DNA of 6,848 bases from Alphaproteobacteria bacterium (GTDB lineage: Bacteria; Pseudomonadota; Alphaproteobacteria; UBA6615), in the NCBI GenBank assembly GCA_013003285.1, contig JABDJY010000114.1, positions 1-6,848 of the forward strand. The letters run 5' to 3'. The notes beneath the pieces were generated by a model. It was not told the origin of the DNA, did not search any database, and saw nothing but the letters and a program-made list of their open reading frames with translations. The translations under genes were made by a program, and so were the position numbers. Of this stretch, positions 1 through 6,636 are shown in pieces. The first letter of the stretch is position 1. The number at the start of each line of letters is the position of its first letter.

Positions 1-749
1 ACGTCGCTGTGATCAACGAGCTCAGCCGATGTACCCGTGTAGAGTACGGCACCATCATGCAAAATATATGCCCGATCCACAATATTCAGGGTCATTTGGG
101 CATTATGATCGGTAATTAATACACCGATACCACGGTCTTTGAGATGGCCAACCAAGTCGCGAATATCGGCGACGGCGATCGGATCGATGCCCGCCAGGGG
201 TTCATCGAGCAACATAAAATGCGGCCGGCAGGCCAGCGCACGGGCAATCTCGACCCGGCGGCGCTCCCCACCCGACAGCGCCAGCGACGGCGTGCGACGT
301 AGATGACTGATCGAAAATTCAGCCATGAGTTCCTCGAGCAGCACTTCGCGGCGCTCGACCTCAGACTCGACGACTTCGATCACGGCGCGGATATTTTGCT
401 CGACCGTCAGCCCACGGAAGATCGACGCCTCCTGCGGCAGATAGCCGATGCCCAACCGCGCCCGGCGATACATGGGCAAATCGGTGATGTCGTGGCCATC
501 CAGCGAAATCGTGCCGGTATCGGGTGAGAGCAATCCGGTGATCATGTAAAAACAGGTGGTCTTGCCGGCGCCGTTCGGCCCCAAGAGGCCTACCGCTTCG
601 CCGCGCTGCAAGCTGATGCTGACGTCGCGCACAACGGGTCGCTTGCGAAACCGCTTGCCGATATTGGCCGCGACCAAGCCGGCGTTCTCCGCCACCAATT
701 GCGGCGCCGAATTGTCTTCCATGTGCGCGCCGTCAGACTTGTCGTTCAT
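1..749 (-). CDS. lptB: LptB, ATPase of the LPS export ABC transporter (3' end cut by window edge)
   Basis: Cytoplasmic ATPase that powers LptFG extraction of lipopolysaccharide from the inner membrane and its passage over the LptC-LptA bridge. I translated the open minus-strand frame: 249 residues before the edge. It shows Walker A GPNGAGKT (57-64), Q-loop Q106 in YLPQE, ABC signature LSGGE (158-162), Walker B ending LLDEP with catalytic E183, and switch H215 in TDHN. The E. coli protein is 241 residues and ends in a YLGEDF-type tail; here the frame stops in the ELVDHSD stretch, so only about 15-20 residues should be missing. The ATG at 749-747 shares its A with the TAA stop of lptA (TAATG), and a GGGAAG ribosome site lies 8 bases upstream, favouring this start over the ATG at 722-720. 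The N-terminus is about 20 residues longer than in E. coli. Identity is very secure. Confidence 0.96.
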   Translation of the reverse strand, partial: MNDKSDGAHMEDNSAPQLVAENAGLVAANIGKRFRKRPVVRDVSISLQRGEAVGLLGPNGAGKTTCFYMITGLLSPDTGTISLDGHDITDLPMYRRARLGIGYLPQEASIFRGLTVEQNIRAVIEVVESEVERREVLLEELMAEFSISHLRRTPSLALSGGERRRVEIARALACRPHFMLLDEPLAGIDPIAVADIRDLVGHLKDRGIGVLITDHNAQMTLNIVDRAYILHDGAVLYTGTSAELVDHSD

Positions 750-1606
750 TACCGCGTCTTCCCGTCGTTGCCGCCTTCGCGCGGCGCCGTCGGCAAGAAT
801 ATGCCGCGTACCCGCTCGCTCGGTTCCCGCGATCCCGCCGACTTGGTGAGGAGACGGCTGAGACCGGTGTTCAGATTAACCTCCGCCCGGTCGCCGTTCA
901 ATTGGGTCTCACCCCGCGTGATCCGCACACCACCGCTAACGGTGGCGAGCCCCGCATCGAGCTGGTACTCGCCGCGTTGGGCGGTAACAATATCGGTGGC
1001 GGTCGAGAGATGCACATTGCCAACCGCTTCGATCCGCTCCATCTTCGACGAGCGCTTATCGCCCTGTTTATCGTCGAAATGCGCGGTCAGCACATCGGCG
1101 CGCACCCGGCGATCTTCGCGAATGGCCAGTGCATCGCCGCGGGCAACCGCAAGCTGCCGGTCCTCGTAATACTCCAAACTGTCGCGCGCCGTGATCGTAT
1201 CTTGCTGCGTCACGAGACGAACCTGATCACCGGTCATGATCAAAATGCCTTTGACCACGTCATATTCCGCCTTGTCCGAGGTGGCGACTTCGGTGGCCGA
1301 CAAAATGCGGACATTGCCAACGGCGTCGATCCGGTAGATTTCGTCGGAGCCCGATTCCGTCGCGCGGTAATGGGCAACCAACTCATCCGCTTCGACGGTG
1401 ACGCCGCCCTGGCTGGCCCGAGCGTCGCCGCGGGCTATATAGACCTGGTTATTACGCTGCCATTCGATGCCTTCATTGGCTTCGATATGAATGGGATCGC
1501 TATTGCCGCGGCCGAACCCCAATGATTGCGCCTGCGCGGCGGTGGCAAGCACCAACCCGGCAAGCGCCGCTGCAGTCAAAAAAGAAACGCGTCGCGTGTC
1601 GGTCAT
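749..1606 (-). CDS. lptA: LptA, periplasmic LPS bridge protein, with tandem-duplicated domain
   Basis: Periplasmic OstA-like protein that forms the beta-jellyroll bridge carrying LPS from LptC to LptD. The 285-residue product opens with a classic signal peptide: RR near residue 5, a hydrophobic core to about residue 22, and a likely cut after AQA at 26. E. coli LptA is 185 residues. The extra length comes from an internal repeat: ARGDA...ADELVAHY (58-80) and RIDAVGNV (92-99) recur as ARGDA...ADVLTAHF (155-177) and RIEAVGNV (191-198), an offset of 97-99 residues. The tail after about 255 is polar and looks disordered. The ATG overlaps the lptC stop (ATGA, 1606-1603) and has GAGG six bases upstream within lptC, so translation is probably coupled. 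The long readable frames on the opposite strand here are shadows. The function call rests on family resemblance, signal peptide and operon position. Confidence 0.92.
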   Translation of the reverse strand: MTDTRRVSFLTAAALAGLVLATAAQAQSLGFGRGNSDPIHIEANEGIEWQRNNQVYIARGDARASQGGVTVEADELVAHYRATESGSDEIYRIDAVGNVRILSATEVATSDKAEYDVVKGILIMTGDQVRLVTQQDTITARDSLEYYEDRQLAVARGDALAIREDRRVRADVLTAHFDDKQGDKRSSKMERIEAVGNVHLSTATDIVTAQRGEYQLDAGLATVSGGVRITRGETQLNGDRAEVNLNTGLSRLLTKSAGSREPSERVRGIFLPTAPREGGNDGKTR

Positions 1607-2301
1607 TGCGCGCCTCGCGCGCCGCGATAGACAAACATTTCCGACTTGCCGGTGAACAGCACCCGGTCGCCGCCATCAAAAATTCGGAAACCTTCGGCCT
1701 GCAGGGTTCCGAGCGGTCCCTGACCTTCGACCGCCTCATCACCCGCCGCCGACTTATCCTCGAGATTGAACCGCGCCGTCGGCGTGCGGAACTCGTGGCC
1801 GGCATCGTGGAAAACATTCACATCGCCGACCAGATAGAGAAACTTGGTTTCCTCTTCATACTCGCCATCGATGGCAGTCAACGCGACCCAGGACCCATCT
1901 TCGAGCACGATGTCGGCTTTGGGCTGCTCCAAAAAATAATACTCCCGGCCCTCTTCGTTCTTCAGGGCGCTGGTATCGGCGGTGATCTGAAACGGGCGCG
2001 ACTGCGAATCGACGCCCAAGACCCGTGCGTTGAGCACCTGGGGTCGCGAGGTACCAATCGGGCCGACCGCCTCGGGGATGCGGAAACGGTCATCGTCGGA
2101 GGCAAATTCCGGCCAGGCAACCACCACGACAAGCAAGAGCATCGCCAGACCCGGCAGAATATATTTCATCGTGCCGACGAAACGCGACCGGCCAAACCCA
2201 CCGCGCCGTCGACGCGGACCCATATTCGCAAATCGCTGCGACGCGGCGCTGGGCGCGGCGGCGGTGTCCGACTGCACCGTGGAGGGAGGCGTCTCGACCA
2301 T
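1603..2301 (-). CDS. lptC: LptC, inner-membrane-anchored LPS transport protein
   Basis: Single-pass inner-membrane protein that receives LPS from LptFGB and hands it to LptA. The 232-residue product has a Pro/Ala-rich then Arg-rich cytoplasmic N-terminus (GPRRRRGGFGR, 28-38), one membrane helix at about 47-64, and a periplasmic LptC/YrbK-type beta domain (about 85-230) containing repeated strand patterns such as PFQITAD and GDVNVFHD. It is longer than E. coli LptC (191 residues), mainly through the N-terminal extension. The start is uncertain: ATG at 2301-2299 lies 5 bases after the kdsD stop with no clear ribosome site, and in-frame Met27 would also keep the helix. The end overlaps lptA by four bases. 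The LptC call relies on topology, length and position between kdsD and lptA; sequence resemblance in this family is weak by nature. Confidence 0.88.
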   Translation of the reverse strand: MVETPPSTVQSDTAAAPSAASQRFANMGPRRRRGGFGRSRFVGTMKYILPGLAMLLLVVVVAWPEFASDDDRFRIPEAVGPIGTSRPQVLNARVLGVDSQSRPFQITADTSALKNEEGREYYFLEQPKADIVLEDGSWVALTAIDGEYEEETKFLYLVGDVNVFHDAGHEFRTPTARFNLEDKSAAGDEAVEGQGPLGTLQAEGFRIFDGGDRVLFTGKSEMFVYRGARGAQ

Positions 2302-2306
2302 CGGGG

Positions 2307-3320
2307 TCAGGCGATCCCCGCGCGCAGACAGTCATGCATATGCAAGATGCCCACCGGCGCGCCGTTATCGACGACGAACAATACGGTGATCTTATTGTCG
2401 TTCATGGTGCCAAGCGCCTCGGAAGCCAAGGCTCCCAACCGTATGGATTTTGGCGACTTGGTCATTATTTCACCGGCGGTCGCCGCGCGAAGATCGGTGG
2501 CAAGATGGCGGCGTAGATCACCATCGGTGACAATGCCGGCGAGGTGACCGGCGGCATCGACCACCCCAGCACAGCCGAACCGCTTGTTGGTCATGGTCAG
2601 AACCACGTCGGGCATGGCCGCATCGGGCTGGGTCAGGGGGAGTTCGTCGCCGACATGCATGATGTCGTCGACCCGCAATAGGCCCTGGCCCAATTTGCCG
2701 CCGGGATGCAGGACTTGAAAATCTTCGGTGGTGAAGCCACGCCGCTCCAACAGAGCCACCGCCAACGCATCGCCCATCGCCAGCGTGGCCGTGGTCGAGG
2801 TGGTTGGCGCCAAACCCATCGGACAAGCCTCGGCAATGGCCGGTAGGATCAGGGCGCTGTTGCTGTTCTCCGCCAGGGTGCTGGCGGGTTTGCCGGTAAT
2901 CGCGATCAACGGAATGCTGAAGCGTCGGCAATAATCGATCAGATCGCCCAGTTCCGGCGTCTCACCGGAGTTGGATAACGCCAACACGGCGTCCGATTGG
3001 GTGATCATGCCCATATCGCCGTGGCTGGCTTCGGCCGGGTGGACAAAATGCGATGGGGTGCCGGTGCTGGCCAGCGTCGCCGAAATCTTGCGCGCAATAT
3101 GACCACTCTTGCCCATGCCGGACACCACGACCCGCCCGCTCACCGCGAACAAAATTTCAACCGCTTGGCTGAAAGTGCCGTCGAGCGCATCCGACATGGC
3201 GCGCAAGGATTCGGCTTCGAGACGCAGCACACGCCGCGCCGCGGCCAGATCGTTCGCGCCAGCGGTTTCGGCGTCAGCGGCGCTGTCGTCCATCCTCTCG
3301 GCTTTCATCGGATTTGTCAT
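2307..3320 (-). CDS. kdsD: KdsD/KpsF-type arabinose-5-phosphate isomerase
   Basis: Converts D-ribulose 5-phosphate to D-arabinose 5-phosphate, the first committed step to Kdo, the sugar joining lipid A to the LPS core. The 337-residue protein has an N-terminal SIS domain (about 47-195) and two CBS domains (about 218-275 and 284-335). Visible motifs are SGMGKSGH (67-74), TPSHFVHPAEASHGD (88-102), SNSGETPE (116-123), EACPMGLAPTTST (164-176) and LHPGG (204-208). K71, E123, E164 and H205 sit where E. coli KdsD has K59, E111, E152 and H193 (positions recalled), so it should be active. It is first in the minus-strand operon, matching the pathway: precursor synthesis, then transport. The chosen ATG has no strong ribosome site; in-frame ATGs at residues 5 and 10 are alternatives. 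Some bacteria carry paralogues for capsule synthesis (kpsF, gutQ), but the lpt context supports the LPS role. Confidence 0.95.
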   Translation of the reverse strand: MTNPMKAERMDDSAADAETAGANDLAAARRVLRLEAESLRAMSDALDGTFSQAVEILFAVSGRVVVSGMGKSGHIARKISATLASTGTPSHFVHPAEASHGDMGMITQSDAVLALSNSGETPELGDLIDYCRRFSIPLIAITGKPASTLAENSNSALILPAIAEACPMGLAPTTSTTATLAMGDALAVALLERRGFTTEDFQVLHPGGKLGQGLLRVDDIMHVGDELPLTQPDAAMPDVVLTMTNKRFGCAGVVDAAGHLAGIVTDGDLRRHLATDLRAATAGEIMTKSPKSIRLGALASEALGTMNDNKITVLFVVDNGAPVGILHMHDCLRAGIA

Positions 3321-3376
3321 TCAAGCGACAATTTCGTTTTGGGTTTCGGATAATGCTCATTCGGTTCAGACAATGG

Positions 3377-3393
3377 CCTTGTATATATCAAGG
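3377..3393. repeat. AT-centred inverted repeat in the kdsD leader
   Basis: CCTTG (3377-3381) and CAAGG (3389-3393) form a short palindrome around the seven-base centre TATATAT. It lies 57 bases ahead of kdsD, downstream of the candidate promoter. It has the form of a small operator or weak hairpin, but at five base pairs per arm it could be chance. Confidence 0.3.
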
Positions 3394-3429
3394 TAAGGGT
3401 CACAAATCGTAGGCGAATCAAGCACTTTC

Positions 3430-3458
3430 AGTATGCGGGGGCGCCATTGAAACGTCAA
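3430..3458 (-). promoter_or_regulatory. Candidate sigma-70-type promoter for kdsD-lptCAB
   Basis: Reading the minus strand, TTGACG (3458-3453) is followed after 17 bases by CATACT (3435-3430). These match five of six and four of six housekeeping positions at the ideal spacing. Transcription would begin near 3423, about 100 bases ahead of the kdsD start and downstream of the nrnC stop, so the LPS operon could be transcribed independently of nrnC. Assigned by eye only; read-through from nrnC remains possible. Confidence 0.35.
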
Positions 3459-3474
3459 CGCGACGCCGCCCCGC
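3435..3474. repeat. GC-rich imperfect inverted repeat after nrnC
   Basis: GCGGGGGCGCC (3435-3445) faces CCGCCCCGC (3466-3474) across about 20 bases, giving an imperfect stem with one bulge, 20 bases beyond the nrnC stop codon. It could slow or end transcription of nrnC. No run of T follows on the minus strand, so it is not a standard intrinsic terminator, and it overlaps the candidate kdsD promoter. Confidence 0.25.
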
Positions 3475-3493
3475 TCGGTTGTTCTCATCCGCC

Positions 3494-4117
3494 CTAACTG
3501 TGGGCGAAAATATCCACTTCGTCCCAACCGGCTAAATCGAGCGCGGCGCGGGTCGGCAAAAATTCGAAACATTCTTGGGCAAATGCCGTGCGATCCTGAC
3601 GTTCGAGCATGGCATCCAGCCGCGTCTTCAAATCGTGCAGGAACAAAACGTCGCTGGCAGCATATTCCAACTGTTGCTTGCTCAGCTTGGCGGCGCCCCA
3701 GTCCGAGGTCTGCTGTTGTTTGGAAATCTCGACGCCGAGTAAATCGCGGCACAAATCTTTGAGGCCGTGCCTATCGGTGAAGGTGCGCACCAGTTTGGAA
3801 GCGATTTTCGTGCAGTAGACCGGTCCCGCCACAATCCCCAGGTCGCGCTGCAGAACCGCAATATCGAAGCGCCCATAATGGAACAGCTTTAGCCGCGCCG
3901 GGTCGCCAAGCATCGCCTTCAGGTTGGGCGCATCATAAGCCTGATCGCGGCCGGCCGGGAACTGAACCAGATGGGCCGAGCCGTCGCCGGCCGACAGTTG
4001 GACCAGGCAAAGATGGTCGCGCACCAGATTGAGACCGAGCGTCTCAGTATCCACGGCGATCACCGGGCCAAGATCGAGGCCGTCGGGCAGGTCGTTTTGA
4101 TGCAGTTCTATATCCAC
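3494..4117 (-). CDS. nrnC: NrnC-type DEDDy 3'-5' exoribonuclease (nanoRNase, RNase D-like)
   Basis: A 207-residue cytoplasmic exonuclease. Acidic metal ligands are visible at D23 and E25 (VDTETLGL), D85 (HYGRFDIAVL), and Y152 with D156 (EYAASDVLFLH), the DEDDy pattern. It consists of the exonuclease domain alone and lacks the HRDC domains of E. coli RNase D (375 residues). The sequence follows the short alphaproteobacterial NrnC family closely from memory: HQ.DLP near the start, TKIASKLVRT (103-112), TDRHGLK, ISKQQQ.SDW (131-140), and the ending WDEVDIFAHS. NrnC members degrade very short RNAs including dinucleotides such as pGpG, replacing oligoribonuclease. The start is GTG at 4117-4115: the frame is open upstream to a TGA near 4204 but contains no other start codon, and the family N-terminus matches here. 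Often annotated simply as 'ribonuclease D'. Confidence 0.9.
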   Translation of the reverse strand: MDIELHQNDLPDGLDLGPVIAVDTETLGLNLVRDHLCLVQLSAGDGSAHLVQFPAGRDQAYDAPNLKAMLGDPARLKLFHYGRFDIAVLQRDLGIVAGPVYCTKIASKLVRTFTDRHGLKDLCRDLLGVEISKQQQTSDWGAAKLSKQQLEYAASDVLFLHDLKTRLDAMLERQDRTAFAQECFEFLPTRAALDLAGWDEVDIFAHS

Positions 4118-4147
4118 GGGGCCGTCGCAATCGTTAAGTCGTGCCAG

Positions 4148-4171
4148 GCCACACCAGCCTTGCGGTGTGGC
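4148..4171. promoter_or_regulatory. Perfect 8-bp hairpin in the nrnC leader
   Basis: GCCACACC (4148-4155) and GGTGTGGC (4164-4171) are exact reverse complements around an eight-base loop. The stem ends 30 bases before the nrnC GTG start. If the TTGACA box upstream is the promoter, the nrnC transcript would begin at or very near this stem-loop. It could be a 5' stabilising hairpin, a translational control element or an operator. No T run follows on either strand, so a terminator is unlikely. Confidence 0.5.
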
Positions 4172-4176
4172 GTCGT

Positions 4177-4205
4177 TGCTACTCTGCGCTCGCGAACCTT
4201 GTCAA
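4177..4205 (-). promoter_or_regulatory. Candidate nrnC promoter with perfect -35 box
   Basis: On the minus strand a consensus TTGACA stands at 4205-4200. The best-placed -10 is weak: GTAGCA (4182-4177) at 17 bases, or TAGCAA one base further on. Transcription would start near 4170, giving a leader of about 50 bases that opens with the hairpin at 4171-4148. The -35 box is convincing, the -10 is not. Confidence 0.35.
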
Positions 4206-4222
4206 TATCCTAACGCGGCGCC

Positions 4223-4259
4223 ATGACGAAGCGTGCTTGGCAGGCTTGATGACGAAGCG
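4223..4259. repeat. 11-bp direct repeat in the divergent intergenic region
   Basis: ATGACGAAGCG occurs exactly at 4223-4233 and again at 4249-4259, 26 bases apart, about two and a half helical turns. The copies flank the candidate -35 box at 4237-4242, and the second lies between the -35 and -10 boxes. This spacing would suit a regulator bound at two sites. A local duplication without function is the alternative. Confidence 0.55.
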
Positions 4260-4266
4260 CTATACA
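4237..4266 (+). promoter_or_regulatory. Candidate promoter for the SDR-cyclase unit
   Basis: TTGGCA (4237-4242) and TATACA (4261-4266) are separated by 18 bases and resemble a sigma-70-type promoter. Transcription would begin near 4273, about 60 bases before the SDR start codon. A GGGAG ribosome site (4321-4325) lies 9 bases ahead of that ATG. Assigned by eye. Confidence 0.35.
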
Positions 4267-4334
4267 CAATCGAGACATGTACGAGCGGTAACCGGCCGCT
4301 TTGAACCGAATACAGACATGGGGAGCCGACGCGC

Positions 4335-5285
4335 ATGACACAACAACGGGTGACCGTTTTCGGCGGCTCGGGCTTCATCGGGCGCTATGTGGTCGAACGC
4401 TTGGCGGACCAGGGCGCGGTGGTCACCGTGGCCGTGCGCGACGTGGAAGCGGCTAAATTTCTGCGCCCCCTGGGGCAGGTCGGTCAGGTGACCCCGGTCA
4501 AGGTCAATGTCCGCGAAACCAACGCCGGGGCGCGCGCCGTCGACGGCGCCGATGCGGTGATAAACCTGGTCGGCATTTTGTACAAAACCGGGCGCCAGCG
4601 GTTCGATACCCTGCACGCCCAGGTTCCCGCGGCGATCGGCCGCGTCTGCGCCGACAAGGGTGTCGCGCGCGTGGTGCATGTATCGGCGATCGGCGCGCAG
4701 ACGACGGCCTGGTCGGAATATCTACGCTCGAAGGCAGCCGGCGAAGAAGGGCTGCGCGAAAATTATCCCGGCGCGACCATTCTTCGGCCCTCGGTGGTGT
4801 TCGGGCCGGAAGATGGGTTTTTCAACCTACTCGGCGCGCTGGCCCGGGTGATGCCGGTGATGCCGGTCTATGGCGGCGGTGTGACACGCTTCCAACCGGT
4901 CTATGTCGGTGACGTCGCGGCGGCAATTGTCAGCGCGTTGGGCGATCCCTCGACCGCCGGCAAAACTTACGAGTTGGGCGGCCCAGCGGTCTACACCTAT
5001 GCCGAACTCATGAAACTGGTTTTAGAATATACCGGCCGCAAACGCCTGCTTGTGCCGGTGCCTTTCTTCGTCGGCGAAATTCAGGCGGCGTTCCTGGGCA
5101 TGATGCCCAAGCCGCTGCTGACCCGCGATCAAATGCTGTCGCTGCGCGGCGACAATGTGGTGAACGATGGCGCGCTGACCTTGGCCGATCTGGGTGTTCA
5201 ACCCACCGCCTTGGAGGCGATTGTGCCGACCTATCTTCGCCGGCACCGCAAAGGCGGTCGTCTCGGGCGAACATCCGCCGCCTGA
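4335..5285 (+). CDS. NDUFA9-like NAD(P)-binding SDR family protein
   Basis: A 316-residue atypical short-chain dehydrogenase/reductase. The N-terminal Rossmann fold carries the nucleotide-binding motif GGSGFIG (10-16), followed by INLVGI (76-81), S117 in HVSAIGA, and Y129/K133 arranged as the YxxxK pair, so the catalytic frame is formally present. RPSVVFGPED (151-160) and the C-terminal substrate-domain region (about 180-300) fit the NDUFA9-like group, which bacterial annotations call 'complex I NDUFA9 subunit family'. In mitochondria NDUFA9 is an accessory NADPH-binding subunit of complex I; the role of free-standing bacterial members is not settled, and quinone or lipid-related roles have been suggested. 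No complex I genes lie in view. The start is backed by GGGAG nine bases upstream. The cyclase begins 14 bases after its stop, suggesting co-transcription. Other NmrA/epimerase-type annotations are possible. Confidence 0.85.
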   Translation: MTQQRVTVFGGSGFIGRYVVERLADQGAVVTVAVRDVEAAKFLRPLGQVGQVTPVKVNVRETNAGARAVDGADAVINLVGILYKTGRQRFDTLHAQVPAAIGRVCADKGVARVVHVSAIGAQTTAWSEYLRSKAAGEEGLRENYPGATILRPSVVFGPEDGFFNLLGALARVMPVMPVYGGGVTRFQPVYVGDVAAAIVSALGDPSTAGKTYELGGPAVYTYAELMKLVLEYTGRKRLLVPVPFFVGEIQAAFLGMMPKPLLTRDQMLSLRGDNVVNDGALTLADLGVQPTALEAIVPTYLRRHRKGGRLGRTSAA

Positions 5286-5299
5286 GGTCGCCCCACTCC

Positions 5300-6631
5300 A
5301 TGGCTGCAACCACTGATCTGTTGCGCCAGCGTGAATTTCGCGGCATTCGCATCGCGCTAATCGCGCGGCTCATCATTATTATTGTCGCCCTGCCCATCGA
5401 CCAGACATTGGCGGCAGCCTCTACGATCGGCCGGATCAATTCCCTGATCGGCCTGTCGGCGGGATTCGTCGTGGTGGCGCTCTTGCTGATCGCCCTGCAT
5501 CGCACACGCCGGGTCCTGCTCGTTGGATTGGCGGCGGTGGCGGTCGATGTTGCGCTCATGGCGACACTCCTACTGGGCTGGTGGGACAGTATCGGCGGCA
5601 CGGCGGTTCCAACGGCGCTGATGTTCAAAACCGCCATGGGCAGCCTGATGGCCGTATTTATCGCGCTAAACGCGCTGACCCTGCGCCCGCTTTATCCGCT
5701 GCTGGCGACCTTTGGCATGGCGCTGATTTATCTCGGCATCGGCGTGATTGCGGTGGGCGAAACCCAGACCCAATGGACCAACGACTATCTGACGGCCTAT
5801 GTCGGCCCGGCCATATCACTGCCCCAGCTCGCCGGCGAGTTCGCCATATTGCTGTTCGTCGGTGCGCTTGTGGTCTCGACCACCTTTATCTCGCGCCGCC
5901 TGAGCCTGGACGGCATTAGGCTGGCGCGCGCCAATGCCCAGCTCGGGCGTTATTTTTCACCGACGGTACGCGATCAGATTAGCGGCGCCGGCGAGGATTT
6001 TCTAAAACCCGGCGGCCGGGTGCAGGACGTCGCGGTGTTATTTTGCGACATCCGCGATTTCACCCGCCTGTCGGAGGGCTGGTTGCCCGAGGAGTTGATG
6101 GCCTTCCTCTCCGACTATCAACAGCGCATGGTCGATGCGGTGTTCGCCCATGACGGCACGTTGGACAAGTTTATCGGCGATGCGGTGATGGCGACTTTCG
6201 GCACCCCCACGGCGCGCCCCGAAGCGACCCGCCAGGCGGTCGATGCCGCCATCGCCATGCGGCTGGCCTTGGCCGATCTCAATCGCGAACGCGCCGCGGC
6301 CGGCAAGCCGGAAATCCAGCACGGCATCGGCATCCATTGCGGGCCCGCCGTGGTTGGTAATGTGGGCACGGCAGACCGGCTCGAATATACGGTCATGGGC
6401 GACACGGTGAATGTGGCGGCCCTCGTCGCCGACCATTGCAAGGAGACCCAGGAAGATCTGCTGATCTCCGGGGCGGTGCGCGCGCAGCTGACCGGCCCCC
6501 TCCCGGCGCGGGAATTACCGCCGATCAAAGTCAAAGGGCGCCGCGAGGCAGTGCCCGTCTTTGCGCTCGATGGCGGCGCCAGCGACGTCACCGCCGGCAA
6601 TGCCACGCCGGATTTCGGCCGCGAAGGCTAA
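5300..6631 (+). CDS. Membrane-bound class III adenylate cyclase homologue lacking the usual catalytic arginine
   Basis: A 443-residue protein with about six membrane helices (roughly 16-33, 50-66, 72-93, 105-128, 131-153, 181-198), a linker with LGRYFSPTV (215-223), and a cytoplasmic class III cyclase domain (about 240-422). Metal-binding D250 (LFCDIRDF) and D294 (FIGDAVMATFG) are present. K290 and T364 (EYTVMGD) occupy the base-selecting positions and point to ATP, hence cAMP, rather than GTP. N371 of the VN motif is kept, but the arginine expected four residues later is L375 (VNVAALVADH). That arginine stabilises the transition state in studied enzymes, so activity may be low or lost. The membrane part resembles no sensor domain I can name. 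It lies 14 bases after the SDR gene; GAGG at 5284-5287 is a rather distant ribosome site. Family membership is secure; catalytic competence is not. Confidence 0.9.
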   Translation: MAATTDLLRQREFRGIRIALIARLIIIIVALPIDQTLAAASTIGRINSLIGLSAGFVVVALLLIALHRTRRVLLVGLAAVAVDVALMATLLLGWWDSIGGTAVPTALMFKTAMGSLMAVFIALNALTLRPLYPLLATFGMALIYLGIGVIAVGETQTQWTNDYLTAYVGPAISLPQLAGEFAILLFVGALVVSTTFISRRLSLDGIRLARANAQLGRYFSPTVRDQISGAGEDFLKPGGRVQDVAVLFCDIRDFTRLSEGWLPEELMAFLSDYQQRMVDAVFAHDGTLDKFIGDAVMATFGTPTARPEATRQAVDAAIAMRLALADLNRERAAAGKPEIQHGIGIHCGPAVVGNVGTADRLEYTVMGDTVNVAALVADHCKETQEDLLISGAVRAQLTGPLPARELPPIKVKGRREAVPVFALDGGASDVTAGNATPDFGREG

Positions 6632-6636
6632 GAAGG

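Noticed and set aside
902..1525. A 207-codon plus-strand open frame inside lptA
   Set aside because: Shadow of the lptA coding strand; the minus-strand frame has a signal peptide and proper operon overlaps.
1522..2547. A 341-codon open frame on the plus strand across lptA, lptC and the end of kdsD
   Set aside because: It is antisense to well-recognised genes, has an Arg-rich composition typical of GC-rich shadow frames, and shows no domain.
4237..4251. TTGGCAGGCTTGATG as a possible sigma-54 promoter
   Set aside because: The spacing between the GG and GC-like elements is too short for a -24/-12 promoter.
4141..4338. Small plus-strand open frame across the intergenic region ending over the SDR start
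   Set aside because: No ribosome site, no recognisable product, and it covers the promoter-like and repeat elements.
4848..4865. Tandem 9-bp repeat GTGATGCCG in the SDR gene, encoding VMPVMP
   Set aside because: In frame, in a region where family members have a similar length and a hydrophobic-proline pattern, so it does not look like an insertion.
6038..6606. Minus-strand open frames opposite the cyclase domain
   Set aside because: They mirror the strongly conserved cyclase coding sequence and have no independent support.
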